Both the position numbers and the translations under genes were made by a program. From an uncultured Prevotellaceae bacterium (lineage in GTDB: Bacteria > Bacteroidota > Bacteroidia > Bacteroidales > Bacteroidaceae), in assembly GCA_949299545.1 (NCBI GenBank), contig CASGAM010000019.1:1-34685 (forward strand): a stretch of DNA of 34,685 bases, written 5' to 3'. Shown here piece after piece: positions 24,232-34,685 of this stretch (the stretch's first letter is position 1; each line of letters opens with the position of its first letter). Under the pieces are notes generated by a model, which made no database searches, was not told the origin of the DNA, and saw only the letters and a list, made by a program, of their open reading frames with translations.

Positions 24232-25143
24232 TTATCTCACACGCAACACATCGTTGACCGTAGCCGCATAATCATCCGGCAAATCATTCATCTTATAAAG
24301 ACTCTCCATACGAATGCCATACCGTTGGGCTATGGTGTACATCGATTCGCCAGGCTGCACCACATGCGGACGACCTTCATAGCTCTCGGAAGCACGTTTA
24401 CGTTTACGCTCAAGATATAGCACATCACCTTCCTGAATGGCATACCCTTTAGGCAACTCATTATATTTTCGTATGTTACGCGCCGACACGCCAGTTTCTG
24501 CCGCCAAACTCTTAAAGGTATCGCCCGCACGGGCTATAATGTAATAATTATCGTTGTTGAAATACACAAGATGGGCAAACGCATCCTCATCTTCGGCCAA
24601 CTGGCTTTTGTCGTATTTTTGCTTGACAGACTTCCAGCGGTCATACTGATCAAGATCGTAACGTTCGATAAGATCGATAAGCAAATAGCCATAACGAGGA
24701 TTGGTGGCATAACCGCATCGTTTCAACCCATGCGCCCAGTCTTTGTAGTTTCGTGTGGAATATTTGAAAAGCGAAGCATAACGGGGCTGCTTCAGGAACA
24801 AGGAATGGTCTTCATAGGATTCCGCTACGCTTTTGTATTTTCGAAACTTTTCATTCCTCGCATCGTCATCCTGACGCACATAAGGGCCTTTCCAGGAACT
24901 GCCACACTTGATACCAAAATGATTATTGGCCACCCGTGCCAGATAGCTTTCACCGGCACTGCTCTCAAGCAATCCTTGTGCAAGCGTGATGCTGGCAGGA
25001 ATCTTGTAACGAAGCATCTGGTCAACGGCCATTTCCTTATATGTGTCTATATAACGTAAGTACTTTGTGTTGACACTTTGTCCGAAAACAGTCACAACTG
25101 TACATAAAACGATGCACAAAACCAAACATTGACGTCTCATCAT
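24232..25143 (-). CDS. Secreted N-acetylglucosaminidase (GH73-like) with two LysM domains
   Basis: This 303-residue protein has a signal peptide of about 21 residues (ending VFGQ). A glucosaminidase domain follows (about 30-165), with ITLAQGLLESSAGES containing the likely catalytic Glu, NNHFGIKCGSSWKG, and the YED..LFLKQPRYASLF segment. Two LysM repeats follow (about 200-245 and 260-303; IIARAGDTFKSLAAETGV and HVVQPGESMYTIAQRYGI), which bind peptidoglycan. It probably cleaves cell-wall glycan strands during growth or separation. It is divergent from cdd. Confidence 0.93.
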   Translation of the reverse strand: MMRRQCLVLCIVLCTVVTVFGQSVNTKYLRYIDTYKEMAVDQMLRYKIPASITLAQGLLESSAGESYLARVANNHFGIKCGSSWKGPYVRQDDDARNEKFRKYKSVAESYEDHSLFLKQPRYASLFKYSTRNYKDWAHGLKRCGYATNPRYGYLLIDLIERYDLDQYDRWKSVKQKYDKSQLAEDEDAFAHLVYFNNDNYYIIARAGDTFKSLAAETGVSARNIRKYNELPKGYAIQEGDVLYLERKRKRASESYEGRPHVVQPGESMYTIAQRYGIRMESLYKMNDLPDDYAATVNDVLRVR

Positions 25144-25168
25144 CTGTATAAATCTGTTTTTTCGCCGA

Positions 25169-25176
25169 CAAAGTTA
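25169..25176 (-). promoter_or_regulatory. -7 box of the LysM glucosaminidase gene
   Basis: The minus strand reads TAACTTTG, matching TAnnTTTG, 26 bp upstream of the start; TTTT occurs at the -33 distance. Confidence 0.55.
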
Positions 25177-25208
25177 TCTTTTTTTTCACAGATAAGAAAA
25201 AACCTCAT

Positions 25209-25216
25209 TATATTTG
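25209..25216 (+). promoter_or_regulatory. -7 box of cytidine deaminase gene
   Basis: TATATTTG matches TAnnTTTG, 29 bp before the cdd ATG. The -33 region is T-rich without a clean TTTG. It forms a divergent pair with the glucosaminidase promoter. Confidence 0.5.
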
Positions 25217-25245
25217 TATGTCGTTAACTTTTAGCCCTTCCAGCC

Positions 25246-27395
<2,150 letters not shown>

Positions 27396-27397
27396 AA

Positions 27398-27405
27398 TAT
27401 ATTTG
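27398..27405 (+). promoter_or_regulatory. Possible -7 box before grpE
   Basis: TATATTTG matches TAnnTTTG, 57 bp before the grpE ATG and just after the ABC-F stop. There is no TTTG at the -33 distance and no CIRCE element. Confidence 0.35.
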
Positions 27406-27462
27406 TCGTAAAGGGCATTCATGGCAAGGTATTTGTATGTATCAACCAAAAACTGACACATT

Positions 27463-28047
27463 ATGAATGAAGAAATGATAATGAAAGAAGAAGAATTGAC
27501 GGCACAAGATACTCCCCAAAACGAATCAACGGAGCAGCCTGAAGAACAAAAAGCCACAAACGAAACGGCAGAAAAAGCAAAAGAAGAAACCGTAGAAGAC
27601 AAATTGGCAGCAAGCGAAGCCAAACTGGCAGAAATGCAAGACAAATACCTGCGCCAAGTGGCAGAATTCGACAACTACCGCAAACGCACCATCAAGGAAA
27701 AAGCAGAGCTGATATTGAACGGCGGCGAAAAAACCATCACTGCCATCCTGCCTATCCTTGACGACATGGAACGTGCCCTGAAAAACATGGACACAGCCGA
27801 AGATGTGGCAGCTGTCAAAGAAGGCGTAGAGTTGATTTTCCACAAGTTCAATAAAATACTTAACGAGCAAGGCGTAAAGAAAATCGAAACAGAGATGGCC
27901 GATTTCAATACAGATTTGCACGAAGCTATCGCACAGATTCCGGCAGCTTCAGAAGAACAAAAAGGGAAAGTACTCGATTGTGTAAAAACAGGTTATACTC
28001 TCAACGAAAAAGTGATACGCCACGCACAGGTAGCGGTTGGCATTTAA
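27463..28047 (+). CDS. grpE: Nucleotide exchange factor GrpE
   Basis: This 194-residue protein is the exchange factor that releases ADP from DnaK. It has an acidic, low-complexity N-terminal tail (about 1-45), a long coiled-coil dimerisation helix (about 45-95, through DKYLRQVAEFDNYRKRTIKEK), a short helix pair, and the C-terminal beta domain (about 140-194) with FNTDLHEAIAQIP and KVIRHAQVAVG. Length is normal. It is followed by dnaJ after 12 bp; dnaK is not in this window. Confidence 0.96.
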   Translation: MNEEMIMKEEELTAQDTPQNESTEQPEEQKATNETAEKAKEETVEDKLAASEAKLAEMQDKYLRQVAEFDNYRKRTIKEKAELILNGGEKTITAILPILDDMERALKNMDTAEDVAAVKEGVELIFHKFNKILNEQGVKKIETEMADFNTDLHEAIAQIPAASEEQKGKVLDCVKTGYTLNEKVIRHAQVAVGI

Positions 28048-28059
28048 TGGCAAAACGAT

Positions 28060-29208
28060 ATGGCAAAGCGCGATTATTACGAAATATTAGGCGTATCAAA
28101 AACCGCCTCAGACGATGAGATAAAAAAAGCGTATAAAAAGATGGCCATCAAATATCACCCAGACCGTAATCCGGGTGATAAAGAAGCTGAAGAAAAATTC
28201 AAAGAAGCAGCCGAAGCATACGACGTCTTGCGTGACCCTCAGAAACGGGCACGCTATGACCAGTTTGGTCCTGAAGGATTGCATGGTGCTGGCGGTTTCA
28301 GCGGCCAGAGCATGAATATGGAAGACATCTTCAGCATGTTCGGTGACATCTTCGGCGGACACGGTTTTGGCGGGTTCGGAGGCTTCGGTGGCGGACGAGG
28401 ACGGAAACCTCAGTACCGCGGCGGTGACCTCCGTCTGAAAGTCCGTCTGAACCTCCAGGAGGTCTCAACCGGTGTAACAAAAAAATTCAAAGTAAAGAAG
28501 AAAGTGACGTGTACCCACTGTCACGGCAGCGGAGCTGAAGCCAGTGGCGGAACAGAAACCTGTCCGACATGCCACGGCAGCGGTTTTGTGGTAAAAACCC
28601 AACAAAGCATTTTCGGCATGATGCAAACCCAAGCCCCCTGCCCCACTTGCGGCGGAGAAGGTACAATCATCAAAAACAAATGCAAAGCCTGCGGAGGCGA
28701 AGGCGTTGTCAACGGCGAAGAAGTTGTGGAAGTTAAAATTCCAGCCGGAGTTGCCGACGGCATGGTAGTCAACGTTCCAGGAAAAGGACATGCAGGAAGA
28801 CGTAACGGTGTAGCAGGCGATATTCAAGTCTATATTGAGGAAGAGCCTAACAAAGAACTGTTACGAGAGGATAACAATCTTATTTACAACCTTCTGCTTG
28901 ATGTACCAACAGCCGCACTCGGCGGCAGCGCAGAAATACCGACCATCGACGGAAAAGTAAAAATCAAAATAGAACCGGGAACACAACCCGGAAAGGTGGT
29001 GCGGTTGCGCGGAAAAGGACTTCCTGCAGTCCAGGGATACGGTTACGGTACGGGAGACCTGATTGTGAACATTAGTGTATACATACCGGAAACACTGAGC
29101 AAAGATGAAAAGAAAGCTCTCGAAGCAATGCAAAAGAGTGAAAACTTTGCACCAAACCCTACTGTCAAGGAAAGTATTTTCAGAAAATTCAAAAGTTACT
29201 TTGAATAA
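28060..29208 (+). CDS. dnaJ: Chaperone DnaJ
   Basis: This 382-residue class A J-protein stimulates DnaK ATPase and delivers unfolded substrates. The J domain (about 1-70) carries HPD at 33-35. A Gly/Phe-rich stretch (about 75-118, [14 protein letters not shown]) precedes the zinc domain, whose four CxxCxGxG-type repeats read [24 protein letters not shown] and CKACGGEG. The C-terminal substrate-binding domains follow ([31 protein letters not shown]). It lies between grpE (12 bp) and folC (21 bp). Confidence 0.97.
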   Translation: MAKRDYYEILGVSKTASDDEIKKAYKKMAIKYHPDRNPGDKEAEEKFKEAAEAYDVLRDPQKRARYDQFGPEGLHGAGGFSGQSMNMEDIFSMFGDIFGGHGFGGFGGFGGGRGRKPQYRGGDLRLKVRLNLQEVSTGVTKKFKVKKKVTCTHCHGSGAEASGGTETCPTCHGSGFVVKTQQSIFGMMQTQAPCPTCGGEGTIIKNKCKACGGEGVVNGEEVVEVKIPAGVADGMVVNVPGKGHAGRRNGVAGDIQVYIEEEPNKELLREDNNLIYNLLLDVPTAALGGSAEIPTIDGKVKIKIEPGTQPGKVVRLRGKGLPAVQGYGYGTGDLIVNISVYIPETLSKDEKKALEAMQKSENFAPNPTVKESIFRKFKSYFE

Positions 29209-29229
29209 CAGGAAAAAACAACCGACCAA

Positions 29230-30507
29230 ATGACGTACAAAGAAACGACCGACTATTTATTCAACTGTGTACCTATGTTCCAAAACATAGGTAAAGAAGC
29301 TTACAAAGAAGGACTCTACAATACCGAAGTATTAGATGAACATTTCGGACACCCGCATCGCCGATATAAGACCATACATATCGGAGGAACCAACGGAAAA
29401 GGGTCATGTAGCCATACCCTTGCGGCCATATTACAATCAGCTGGATACAAGGTCGGCCTTTATACGTCACCTCATTTGACTGACTTCCGCGAACGGATTC
29501 GTGTGAACGGAGCCATGGTTCCGGAAGATTTTGTCATAAAATTCATTGAACGGGAACGGCCGTTTTTTGAACCGCTCTCTCCTTCTTTCTTTGAACTTAC
29601 GACAGCCTTGGCCTTTCTTTATTTTGCAGAACAGCACGTGGATGTCGCCGTCATTGAGGTGGGTTTAGGAGGGCGTCTGGATTGCACAAACATTATTAAC
29701 CCAGACCTTTCCATTATAACCAACATTAGTCTTGACCACACCCGTTTCTTAGGTGACACGCTCCCCAAAATAGCCAAAGAAAAAGCCGGCATCATCAAGC
29801 CTCAAACCCCAGTCGTAATAGGTGAAACAACGGAAGAGACAAAAAAAATATTTCAGGATAAGGCCTTAGAAAACAATTCTGAAATAACATTTGCTGAAGA
29901 AAATGATGAAGTAATCTTCACCATCCGTACCGGCGAAGGCTTCAGATATGAAACGGCGTCATTCGGCGTCATCGAAGGCGAACTGTCTGGCTTATGCCAG
30001 AAAAAAAACACCAATACAATTCTCAATGCCGTTAAACTGCTGCGAACCATCGGCTATACCATCAGCGACAGCCACGTCCGCAACGGTTGTCAACATGTTT
30101 GCGACCTGACAGGACTCCGCGGCCGGTGGCAAATTGTCAACAGACACCCTCTGACTGTATGCGACACTGGGCATAATGTCGGCGGTATGGAATATATAGC
30201 CAGGCAACTGAACGCCTTTAAAGGCACTTTACATATAGTCATTGGCATGGTTAACGACAAAGACATCACGTCTGTGCTATCAATGTTACCCAAAAACGCC
30301 CATTATTATTTTACAAAAGCCAGTGTAAAACGTGCCCTTAACGAAGATATATTACAAGCAACCGCCATTGAAGCAGGCCTTAAAGGCCAAAGCTACCCCA
30401 ACGTGGAAGCTGCTTTCCGGGATGCTGAAAAGAATGCAGAAGAAAACGACATGATATTTGTCGGATGCAGCACCTTTGTCGTAGCCGACTTTTTATCTAT
30501 TTATTGA
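29230..30507 (+). CDS. folC: Folylpolyglutamate / dihydrofolate synthase
   Basis: This 425-residue Mur-ligase-family enzyme adds glutamate to dihydropteroate and/or tetrahydrofolate. The P-loop appears as HIGGTNGKGSCSHTLAAIL. DFRERIRVNG, VAVIEVGLGGRLDCTNII and the SLDHTRFLGDTLPKIAKEKAGIIK segment (with the expected Lys) follow. The C-terminal domain contains DTGHNVGGMEYIARQL and IVIGMVNDKD. It probably sits in one transcript with grpE-dnaJ (21-bp gap) and ends at a clear terminator. Confidence 0.96.
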   Translation: MTYKETTDYLFNCVPMFQNIGKEAYKEGLYNTEVLDEHFGHPHRRYKTIHIGGTNGKGSCSHTLAAILQSAGYKVGLYTSPHLTDFRERIRVNGAMVPEDFVIKFIERERPFFEPLSPSFFELTTALAFLYFAEQHVDVAVIEVGLGGRLDCTNIINPDLSIITNISLDHTRFLGDTLPKIAKEKAGIIKPQTPVVIGETTEETKKIFQDKALENNSEITFAEENDEVIFTIRTGEGFRYETASFGVIEGELSGLCQKKNTNTILNAVKLLRTIGYTISDSHVRNGCQHVCDLTGLRGRWQIVNRHPLTVCDTGHNVGGMEYIARQLNAFKGTLHIVIGMVNDKDITSVLSMLPKNAHYYFTKASVKRALNEDILQATAIEAGLKGQSYPNVEAAFRDAEKNAEENDMIFVGCSTFVVADFLSIY

Positions 30508-30555
30508 AAAGACTTAAAAAGCCTTATTCTGTTTGTTTCATGCCATATTTTTTAG

Positions 30556-30588
30556 AAAAACTTTTTGCCGTAAGAAGTTTTTTTTTTT
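30556..30588 (+). terminator. Terminator after folC
   Basis: AAAAACTT (30556-30563) pairs with AAGTTTTT (30575-30582) around an 11-nt loop, and T continues to 30588. It separates folC from the galactose operon. Confidence 0.72.
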
Positions 30589-30629
30589 AATTTGCATGAT
30601 ATATAGAATTAACATTAAATCTAAACAGA

Positions 30630-31709
30630 ATGAGCGCAAGTAATATCTGCGGTCTGAAAGAGGAAGATTTTCAGACCGAGCTTAACGGCAAAAAAACCGG
30701 TTTATTTATTCTCAAGAACGCTAAAGGATGCGAAGTAGCCATCACAAATTACGGTGGCGCATTGGTAGCTATCATGGTTCCTGACAAGAACGGTAAAATG
30801 GCCAATGTAGTGCAAGGACACGACAACATAAATGACGTTATCAACAGTCCCGAACCATTTTTAAGTACTTTGATCGGTCGTTATGGCAACCGCATTTGCA
30901 AAGGTAAATTCACACTGGAAGGCAAAGAATACTCATTGGCCATCAATAACGGACCAAATAGTCTTCATGGTGGGCCAACAGGTTACCATGCACGTGTTTG
31001 GGACGCAGAACAAATCAATGCACAAACACTCAAACTTCATTATATCTCCTTCGACGGAGAAGAAGGTTTTCCCGGAACACTTGACATGACTGTCATTTAT
31101 ACTTTTACCGACGAAAACGAATTAGTAATAGACTATAAAGGCACTACCGACAAAACAACCATCGTCAACATGACAAACCACGGTTTTTTCAGCCTCTCCG
31201 GTATTGCAAATCCAACTCCTACCATTGAAAAACTGCAGTGCTACATCAATGCTGATTATTATATCCCTATTGACGACACATCTATACCTACCGGTGAAAT
31301 CAGGGCTGTTAAAGGCACCCCATTTGATTTTACCACCGTACACGAAATTGGCGAACGCATTGATGCGGATGACGAACAGACAAAAAATGGCGCAGGCTAC
31401 GATCACTGTTTTGTCCTTAACAAAAAAGAAGTAGGCGAACTAAGTTATGCTGCAAAAATATATGAGCCGGTTAGCGGACGTACAATGGAAGTTTATACCA
31501 CTGAACCGGGCGTACAGGTGTATACCGACAACTGGGCAGACGGTTACAAAGGCCAAAACGGCGCCACGTTCCCACGTAGAAGTGCCATTTGTTTTGAAGC
31601 ACAACACTTTCCTGATTCTCCCAACAGGCCATATTTCCCATCCGTAGTATTAAAACCAGGTGAAGTGTACACACAAAAAACCATTTATAAATTTGGCGTT
31701 GAGAAATAA
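30630..31709 (+). CDS. galM: Aldose 1-epimerase (mutarotase)
   Basis: This 359-residue enzyme interconverts beta- and alpha-galactose (or glucose), supplying the alpha anomer to galactokinase. Signatures are IGRYGNRICKGKF, NNGPNSLHGGPTGYH (first catalytic His), VNMTNHGFFSLSG (second His), GYDHCFVL with the conserved Asp, and FPRRSAICFEAQHFPDSPNRPYFPS with the general-base Glu. There is no signal peptide, so unlike some Bacteroidales mutarotases it should be cytosolic. It is first gene of a three-gene operon; the gap to the transporter is 42 bp. No full promoter consensus is evident, although TTTG occurs at 30591-30594. Confidence 0.95.
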   Translation: MSASNICGLKEEDFQTELNGKKTGLFILKNAKGCEVAITNYGGALVAIMVPDKNGKMANVVQGHDNINDVINSPEPFLSTLIGRYGNRICKGKFTLEGKEYSLAINNGPNSLHGGPTGYHARVWDAEQINAQTLKLHYISFDGEEGFPGTLDMTVIYTFTDENELVIDYKGTTDKTTIVNMTNHGFFSLSGIANPTPTIEKLQCYINADYYIPIDDTSIPTGEIRAVKGTPFDFTTVHEIGERIDADDEQTKNGAGYDHCFVLNKKEVGELSYAAKIYEPVSGRTMEVYTTEPGVQVYTDNWADGYKGQNGATFPRRSAICFEAQHFPDSPNRPYFPSVVLKPGEVYTQKTIYKFGVEK

Positions 31710-31751
31710 GCAATCTATTAATCTAAACAATCCTTAAAACACATTAATCAA

Positions 31752-32990
31752 ATGAATCAAAAACAGCAACCAAACTACACGTTTGCACTGACGGTAGTGA
31801 TTATCGTATGCTTCTTAATTGGATTTGTTACAACCATGAACAATTCCATGATTGAATTCTGCAAAAAGACCTTCGACTTAACGGACGCACAAGGACAACT
31901 TGTCAACTCAGCATTCTATGGCGCGTATGCCCTTTCAATACCATTTGCATTCATGATGAACAAAATTGGTTATAAAATGACGTTGGTATTAGGACTGGCT
32001 GTTGTCGGCATGGGGTTTGTTATCAATTATTTCGGAATCTCATCCAATTTGGACGCTTCGCAAACAACTATATACAATATATTTTTAGCCAGCATGTGCT
32101 TTGTTGCTTTAGGTATTGTCATGTTGCAACTCGTCGCGAATCCTTACGTAATGGTTCTTGGAGCGCCTGAGAAAGGTGCTTTCCGAATGACTCTGAGCCA
32201 AGCGCTCAACTCTGTGGCAACAACAGTAGCCCCCATGTTTATCACTTATTTCATTATCAGAGGCAAGTCTGAAGATCAACTTAGCGGAAGTGACGTCACA
32301 ATACCTTTCTTGGGGCTCGGTATATTCACATTCATTCTTTGCATTATATTGGCTTTCCTAAAGCTGCCTAACATACAGGAAGGAGAACAAGCAGCAGAAA
32401 GCGGCGAAGTACGTCAATATAAATCAAGCGTTTTTAAATATCCGCACGTGTGGTTTGGTGCATTAGCAATCTTCATGTATATGGGACTTGAAATTGGCAT
32501 ACCTTCCATGTTGCCCGCCTATTTTAAAGCTAACCCTGATTTGACAGGCAATGCCACCACTTTCTTACCTTTCTACTGGGGTGGAATGATGATTGGACGA
32601 TTTGTCGGTGCTGCCGTCCTCAGTAAATATCAACCACGTACGCTGCTCACAGTTTGTCTATTTGGAGGTGCTGCGTGTGTCGGTTTATCCTTTGTTCTAC
32701 CGGGAATGGCAGGAGTATATGCCATGTTATCTGCTGGTCTCTTCCACTCAGTAATGTGGCCACTTATATTCAACCTCGGTTTACAAGAACTTGGACCACA
32801 CACAAAAGCTGCAAGTGGTATTATCAACATGGGTGTAATTGGCGCAGCTACACTGACTCCACTCATGGGTATGGTTGTAGATAACCCGGCTCTTGGCGTT
32901 GGCGCCGCAATTTGTATGATGTTTATCTACTATCTCTATGTAATTTGGTTCTGTTGGAGAGGTTCTAAGGTTGGATTAAGCCAAAAATAA
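31752..32990 (+). CDS. Glucose/galactose MFS transporter (FucP/GluP-type)
   Basis: This 412-residue inner-membrane protein has 12 predicted helices of the fucose-galactose-hexose:proton symporter family. Recognisable pieces are GFVTTMNNSMIEFCKKTFDLT in the first helix region, VNSAFYGAYALSIP, LQLVANPYVMVLG, YMGLEIGIPSMLP, FYWGGMMIGRFVGA and MWPLIFNLGLQELGPHTKAASG. Position between galM and galK indicates import of galactose (and perhaps glucose). It is separated by 42 bp and 37 bp from its neighbours. Confidence 0.94.
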   Translation: MNQKQQPNYTFALTVVIIVCFLIGFVTTMNNSMIEFCKKTFDLTDAQGQLVNSAFYGAYALSIPFAFMMNKIGYKMTLVLGLAVVGMGFVINYFGISSNLDASQTTIYNIFLASMCFVALGIVMLQLVANPYVMVLGAPEKGAFRMTLSQALNSVATTVAPMFITYFIIRGKSEDQLSGSDVTIPFLGLGIFTFILCIILAFLKLPNIQEGEQAAESGEVRQYKSSVFKYPHVWFGALAIFMYMGLEIGIPSMLPAYFKANPDLTGNATTFLPFYWGGMMIGRFVGAAVLSKYQPRTLLTVCLFGGAACVGLSFVLPGMAGVYAMLSAGLFHSVMWPLIFNLGLQELGPHTKAASGIINMGVIGAATLTPLMGMVVDNPALGVGAAICMMFIYYLYVIWFCWRGSKVGLSQK

Positions 32991-33027
32991 AAAGAATCTA
33001 TTTATTAACCATTAAATAAATATAATT

Positions 33028-34188
33028 ATGAAATTAACTATTGATGATGTAAGAAGCCGTTTCATCGAACATTTTGATGGAACAACCGGATCAGTATATG
33101 CCTCACCAGGCCGTATCAACCTGATAGGAGAACACACAGATTATAACGATGGATTTGTATTCCCGGGTGCTGTACAGCAAGGTATGATAGCCGAACTGAA
33201 AACCAATGGCACACGTAATGTACGTGCCTATTCAATTGATTTGAAAGACTATGTTGAGTTCTCTTTGGATAACGAAAAAGGGCCAAACGCCAGTTGGGCT
33301 CGTTACATCTTCGGTGTATGCCGCGAAATGATGGCTTTAGGTGTACCAGTTGAAGGTTTCAATACGGCTTTTGCCGGTGATGTACCTCTCGGTGCAGGAA
33401 TGTCTTCATCAGCAGCTCTCGAAAGCGTTTATGCTTTTGCGTTAAACGACATGTTCGGTGGCAATAAAATAGACAAGATGACCCTTGCAAAAGTCGGTCA
33501 GGCTACAGAACATAAATATTTGGGTATGAAATGTGGTATCATGGATCAATTTGCATCGGTACATGGTAAAGCCGGTAGTCTCATGCGCTTAGACTGCCGC
33601 AGCGGTGAATTTGAATACTTCCCGTTCGACCCACAAGGCTACAAACTTGTCCTTGTCAACTCATGTGTAAAGCATGAACTTGTAGGTTCACCATACAATG
33701 ATCGCCGCAACAGTTGCGAGAAAGTTGCTGAAGCTATCTCCAAACATCATCCTGAAGTGAAAAGTCTTCGCGATGCCGATTATGCCATGTTAGACGAAGT
33801 AAAGAACGAAGTAAGCCCAGAAGATGCACTTCGCGCAAAATACGTCATAGGCGAAAAAGAACGCGTACTCGAGGTATGTGATGCACTGGAAAAAGGTGAT
33901 TATGAAACAGTCGGCCAAAAGATGTACGAAACTCACTATGGCCTGAGTAAAGAATACGAAGTTTCATGCCCAGAACTTGACTACCTCAACGATATAGCCA
34001 AAGAAGAAGGCGTTACCGGTTCACGTATCATGGGAGGCGGTTTCGGCGGTTGCACAATAAACTTGGTAAGCGATGAACTTTACGACAACTTCGTTAAAGT
34101 AGTAAAAGCTAAATACAAAGAAAAATTCGGAAAAGAACCAGTCATTATTGACGTTGTCATTGGCGATGGTTCAAGAAAGTTATGCTAA
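33028..34188 (+). CDS. galK: Galactokinase
   Basis: This 386-residue GHMP-family kinase phosphorylates alpha-galactose to galactose 1-phosphate. It has the galactokinase signature SPGRINLIGEHTDYNDGFVFP, the ATP-binding loop PLGAGMSSSAALE, MKCGIMDQFASVHG with the catalytic Asp, and the C-terminal GGGFGGCTINLV. Length is normal. It is last gene of the galM-transporter-galK operon, with a terminator about 57 bp after the stop. galT and galE are not in the window. Confidence 0.96.
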   Translation: MKLTIDDVRSRFIEHFDGTTGSVYASPGRINLIGEHTDYNDGFVFPGAVQQGMIAELKTNGTRNVRAYSIDLKDYVEFSLDNEKGPNASWARYIFGVCREMMALGVPVEGFNTAFAGDVPLGAGMSSSAALESVYAFALNDMFGGNKIDKMTLAKVGQATEHKYLGMKCGIMDQFASVHGKAGSLMRLDCRSGEFEYFPFDPQGYKLVLVNSCVKHELVGSPYNDRRNSCEKVAEAISKHHPEVKSLRDADYAMLDEVKNEVSPEDALRAKYVIGEKERVLEVCDALEKGDYETVGQKMYETHYGLSKEYEVSCPELDYLNDIAKEEGVTGSRIMGGGFGGCTINLVSDELYDNFVKVVKAKYKEKFGKEPVIIDVVIGDGSRKLC

Positions 34189-34245
34189 TAATTTATTATT
34201 AAACTATTAGTTCATAAAAGTATAAAACATTAAAACATTTGATTT

Positions 34246-34289
34246 AAGACTGTGTCGAATAATTAAATTATTTCGACACAGTCTTTTCT
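34246..34289 (+). terminator. Terminator of the gal operon
   Basis: AAGACTGTGTCGAA (34246-34259) pairs perfectly with 34272-34285 over 14 bp, and AT-rich pairing inside extends the stem. TTTTCT follows from 34284. It is also usable in reverse for anything escaping the rRNA terminator. Confidence 0.85.
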
Positions 34290-34544
34290 GAATCTCATAT
34301 TTCCCATTTACAAAGAATGCCATAATATCTCTTTTTAACTGACTGTTTTTTCGAGGAAAAGACATAAAAGGACAAGTTGTGCAAACCGACCGACTTCTAA
34401 AAGAGCTATAGGAAGAATCGGGGAAAAGCCCATAAAGACTGACATAAAACTCCTAAGGAGCTAAAAAAGAGAGAAAAGCATACAAATACAAACAACAGAA
34501 GCAATAGGGAATAAAGACAAAAAGAAAAGAAGAACACATATCCC
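34290..34544. other. Purine-rich intergenic stretch, no feature seen
   Basis: This stretch between the two convergent terminators has no supported gene. It is A-rich with polypurine runs and contains one small palindrome, CTCCTAAGGAG (34451-34461). Confidence 0.5.
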
Positions 34545-34586
34545 AATAAAAAAAGTCCCCTGCGAACATCAGCTCACAGGGGACTT
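34545..34586 (-). terminator. rRNA operon terminator
   Basis: AAGTCCCCTG (34553-34562) pairs perfectly with CAGGGGACTT (34577-34586). On the minus strand the stem is followed by TTTTTTTATT. It lies about 27 bp past the 5S rRNA 3' end. Confidence 0.88.
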
Positions 34587-34612
34587 AACTTACAACTTTT
34601 CTTAAAAAAAAA

Positions 34613-34685
34613 GGCGGCTACCTACTCTCCCACTTTACGCAGTACCATCGGCGAAGGCGGGCTTAACTGCTCTGTTCGGAATGGG
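34613..34685 (-). rRNA. rrf: 5S rRNA, 3' part (cut by window edge)
   Basis: Read on the minus strand, the sequence starts CCCATTCCGAACAG and continues through GTTAAGCCC, GCCGATGGTACT and GGGAGAGTAGG, all conserved 5S rRNA blocks. About 73 of some 110 nt are present; the 5' part and, presumably, 23S rRNA lie beyond the right edge. The 3' end is placed by analogy and may be off by a few bases. Confidence 0.93.

Noticed and set aside
34451-34461. CTCCTAAGGAG palindrome
   Set aside because: An 11-bp palindrome in A-rich intergenic DNA without neighbouring signals; likely chance.

Overview
The window looks like a chromosome segment of a Bacteroidales bacterium (Bacteroides/Prevotella-like; the genus cannot be fixed from sequence alone). 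Three things point there. The promoters are of the phylum type, with TTTG, about 20 nt, then TAnnTTTG, and exact examples lie at 1958-1989, 7994-8025 and 23701-23732. Strong Shine-Dalgarno sites are largely absent. The gene families are typical of the group: DUF4199, DUF6048/DUF6452-like, RecF followed by a DUF721 protein, a galM - FucP-type transporter - galK operon, and IS4- and ISAon1-like transposase pieces.

Layout. 1-1816 is the end of a mobile region: the 3' part of an IS4-family transposase, then a tyrosine integrase lying about 150 bp from the 3' end of a tRNA-Thr(CGT) gene, the usual arrangement for an element inserted in a tRNA. 1958-6205 is a two-gene secreted carbohydrate-degradation operon (GH105 then GH2) with its own promoter. 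6279-9558 holds an AspT/YidE-type transporter and a TPR sensor kinase-like membrane protein that lacks the phospho-accepting histidine. 9593-11751 holds a 21-bp perfect hairpin, a nitroreductase with a lipoprotein signal, ribH with a good terminator, and a membrane-anchored TPR protein. A divergent promoter region leads to recF and a DUF721 (DciA-like) gene (11929-13312), followed by a small structured repeat.

From 23451 down to 13563 eleven genes lie head to tail on the minus strand with mostly 2-19 bp gaps: DUF4199 membrane protein, GT2 glycosyltransferase, DUF6452-like lipoprotein, DUF6048-like protein, mntP, apbE-like, Crp/Fnr regulator, M3 oligopeptidase, dCMP deaminase, S41 protease and 5-formyl-THF cyclo-ligase. 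Divergent from this cluster is a stable-RNA unit: the small SRP RNA followed 4 nt later by tRNA-Thr(TGT). After a transposase remnant come a LysM glucosaminidase (minus), cytidine deaminase, an ABC-F protein, grpE-dnaJ-folC, and the galactose operon galM-transporter-galK. The right edge cuts into a 5S rRNA gene on the minus strand, with the rRNA operon terminator visible.

Most of the window is ordinary core chromosome. The points most worth a second look are: an ABC-F protein whose defects are arranged so that exactly one composite ATP site should survive; a histidine-kinase-like protein without its histidine; a nitroreductase carrying a lipoprotein signal; an SRP RNA without the usual GGAA tetraloop; an integrase lacking catalytic Arg I beside tRNA-Thr; and a long perfect hairpin between convergent genes. 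I see no CRISPR array, toxin-antitoxin pair or obvious defence system here.
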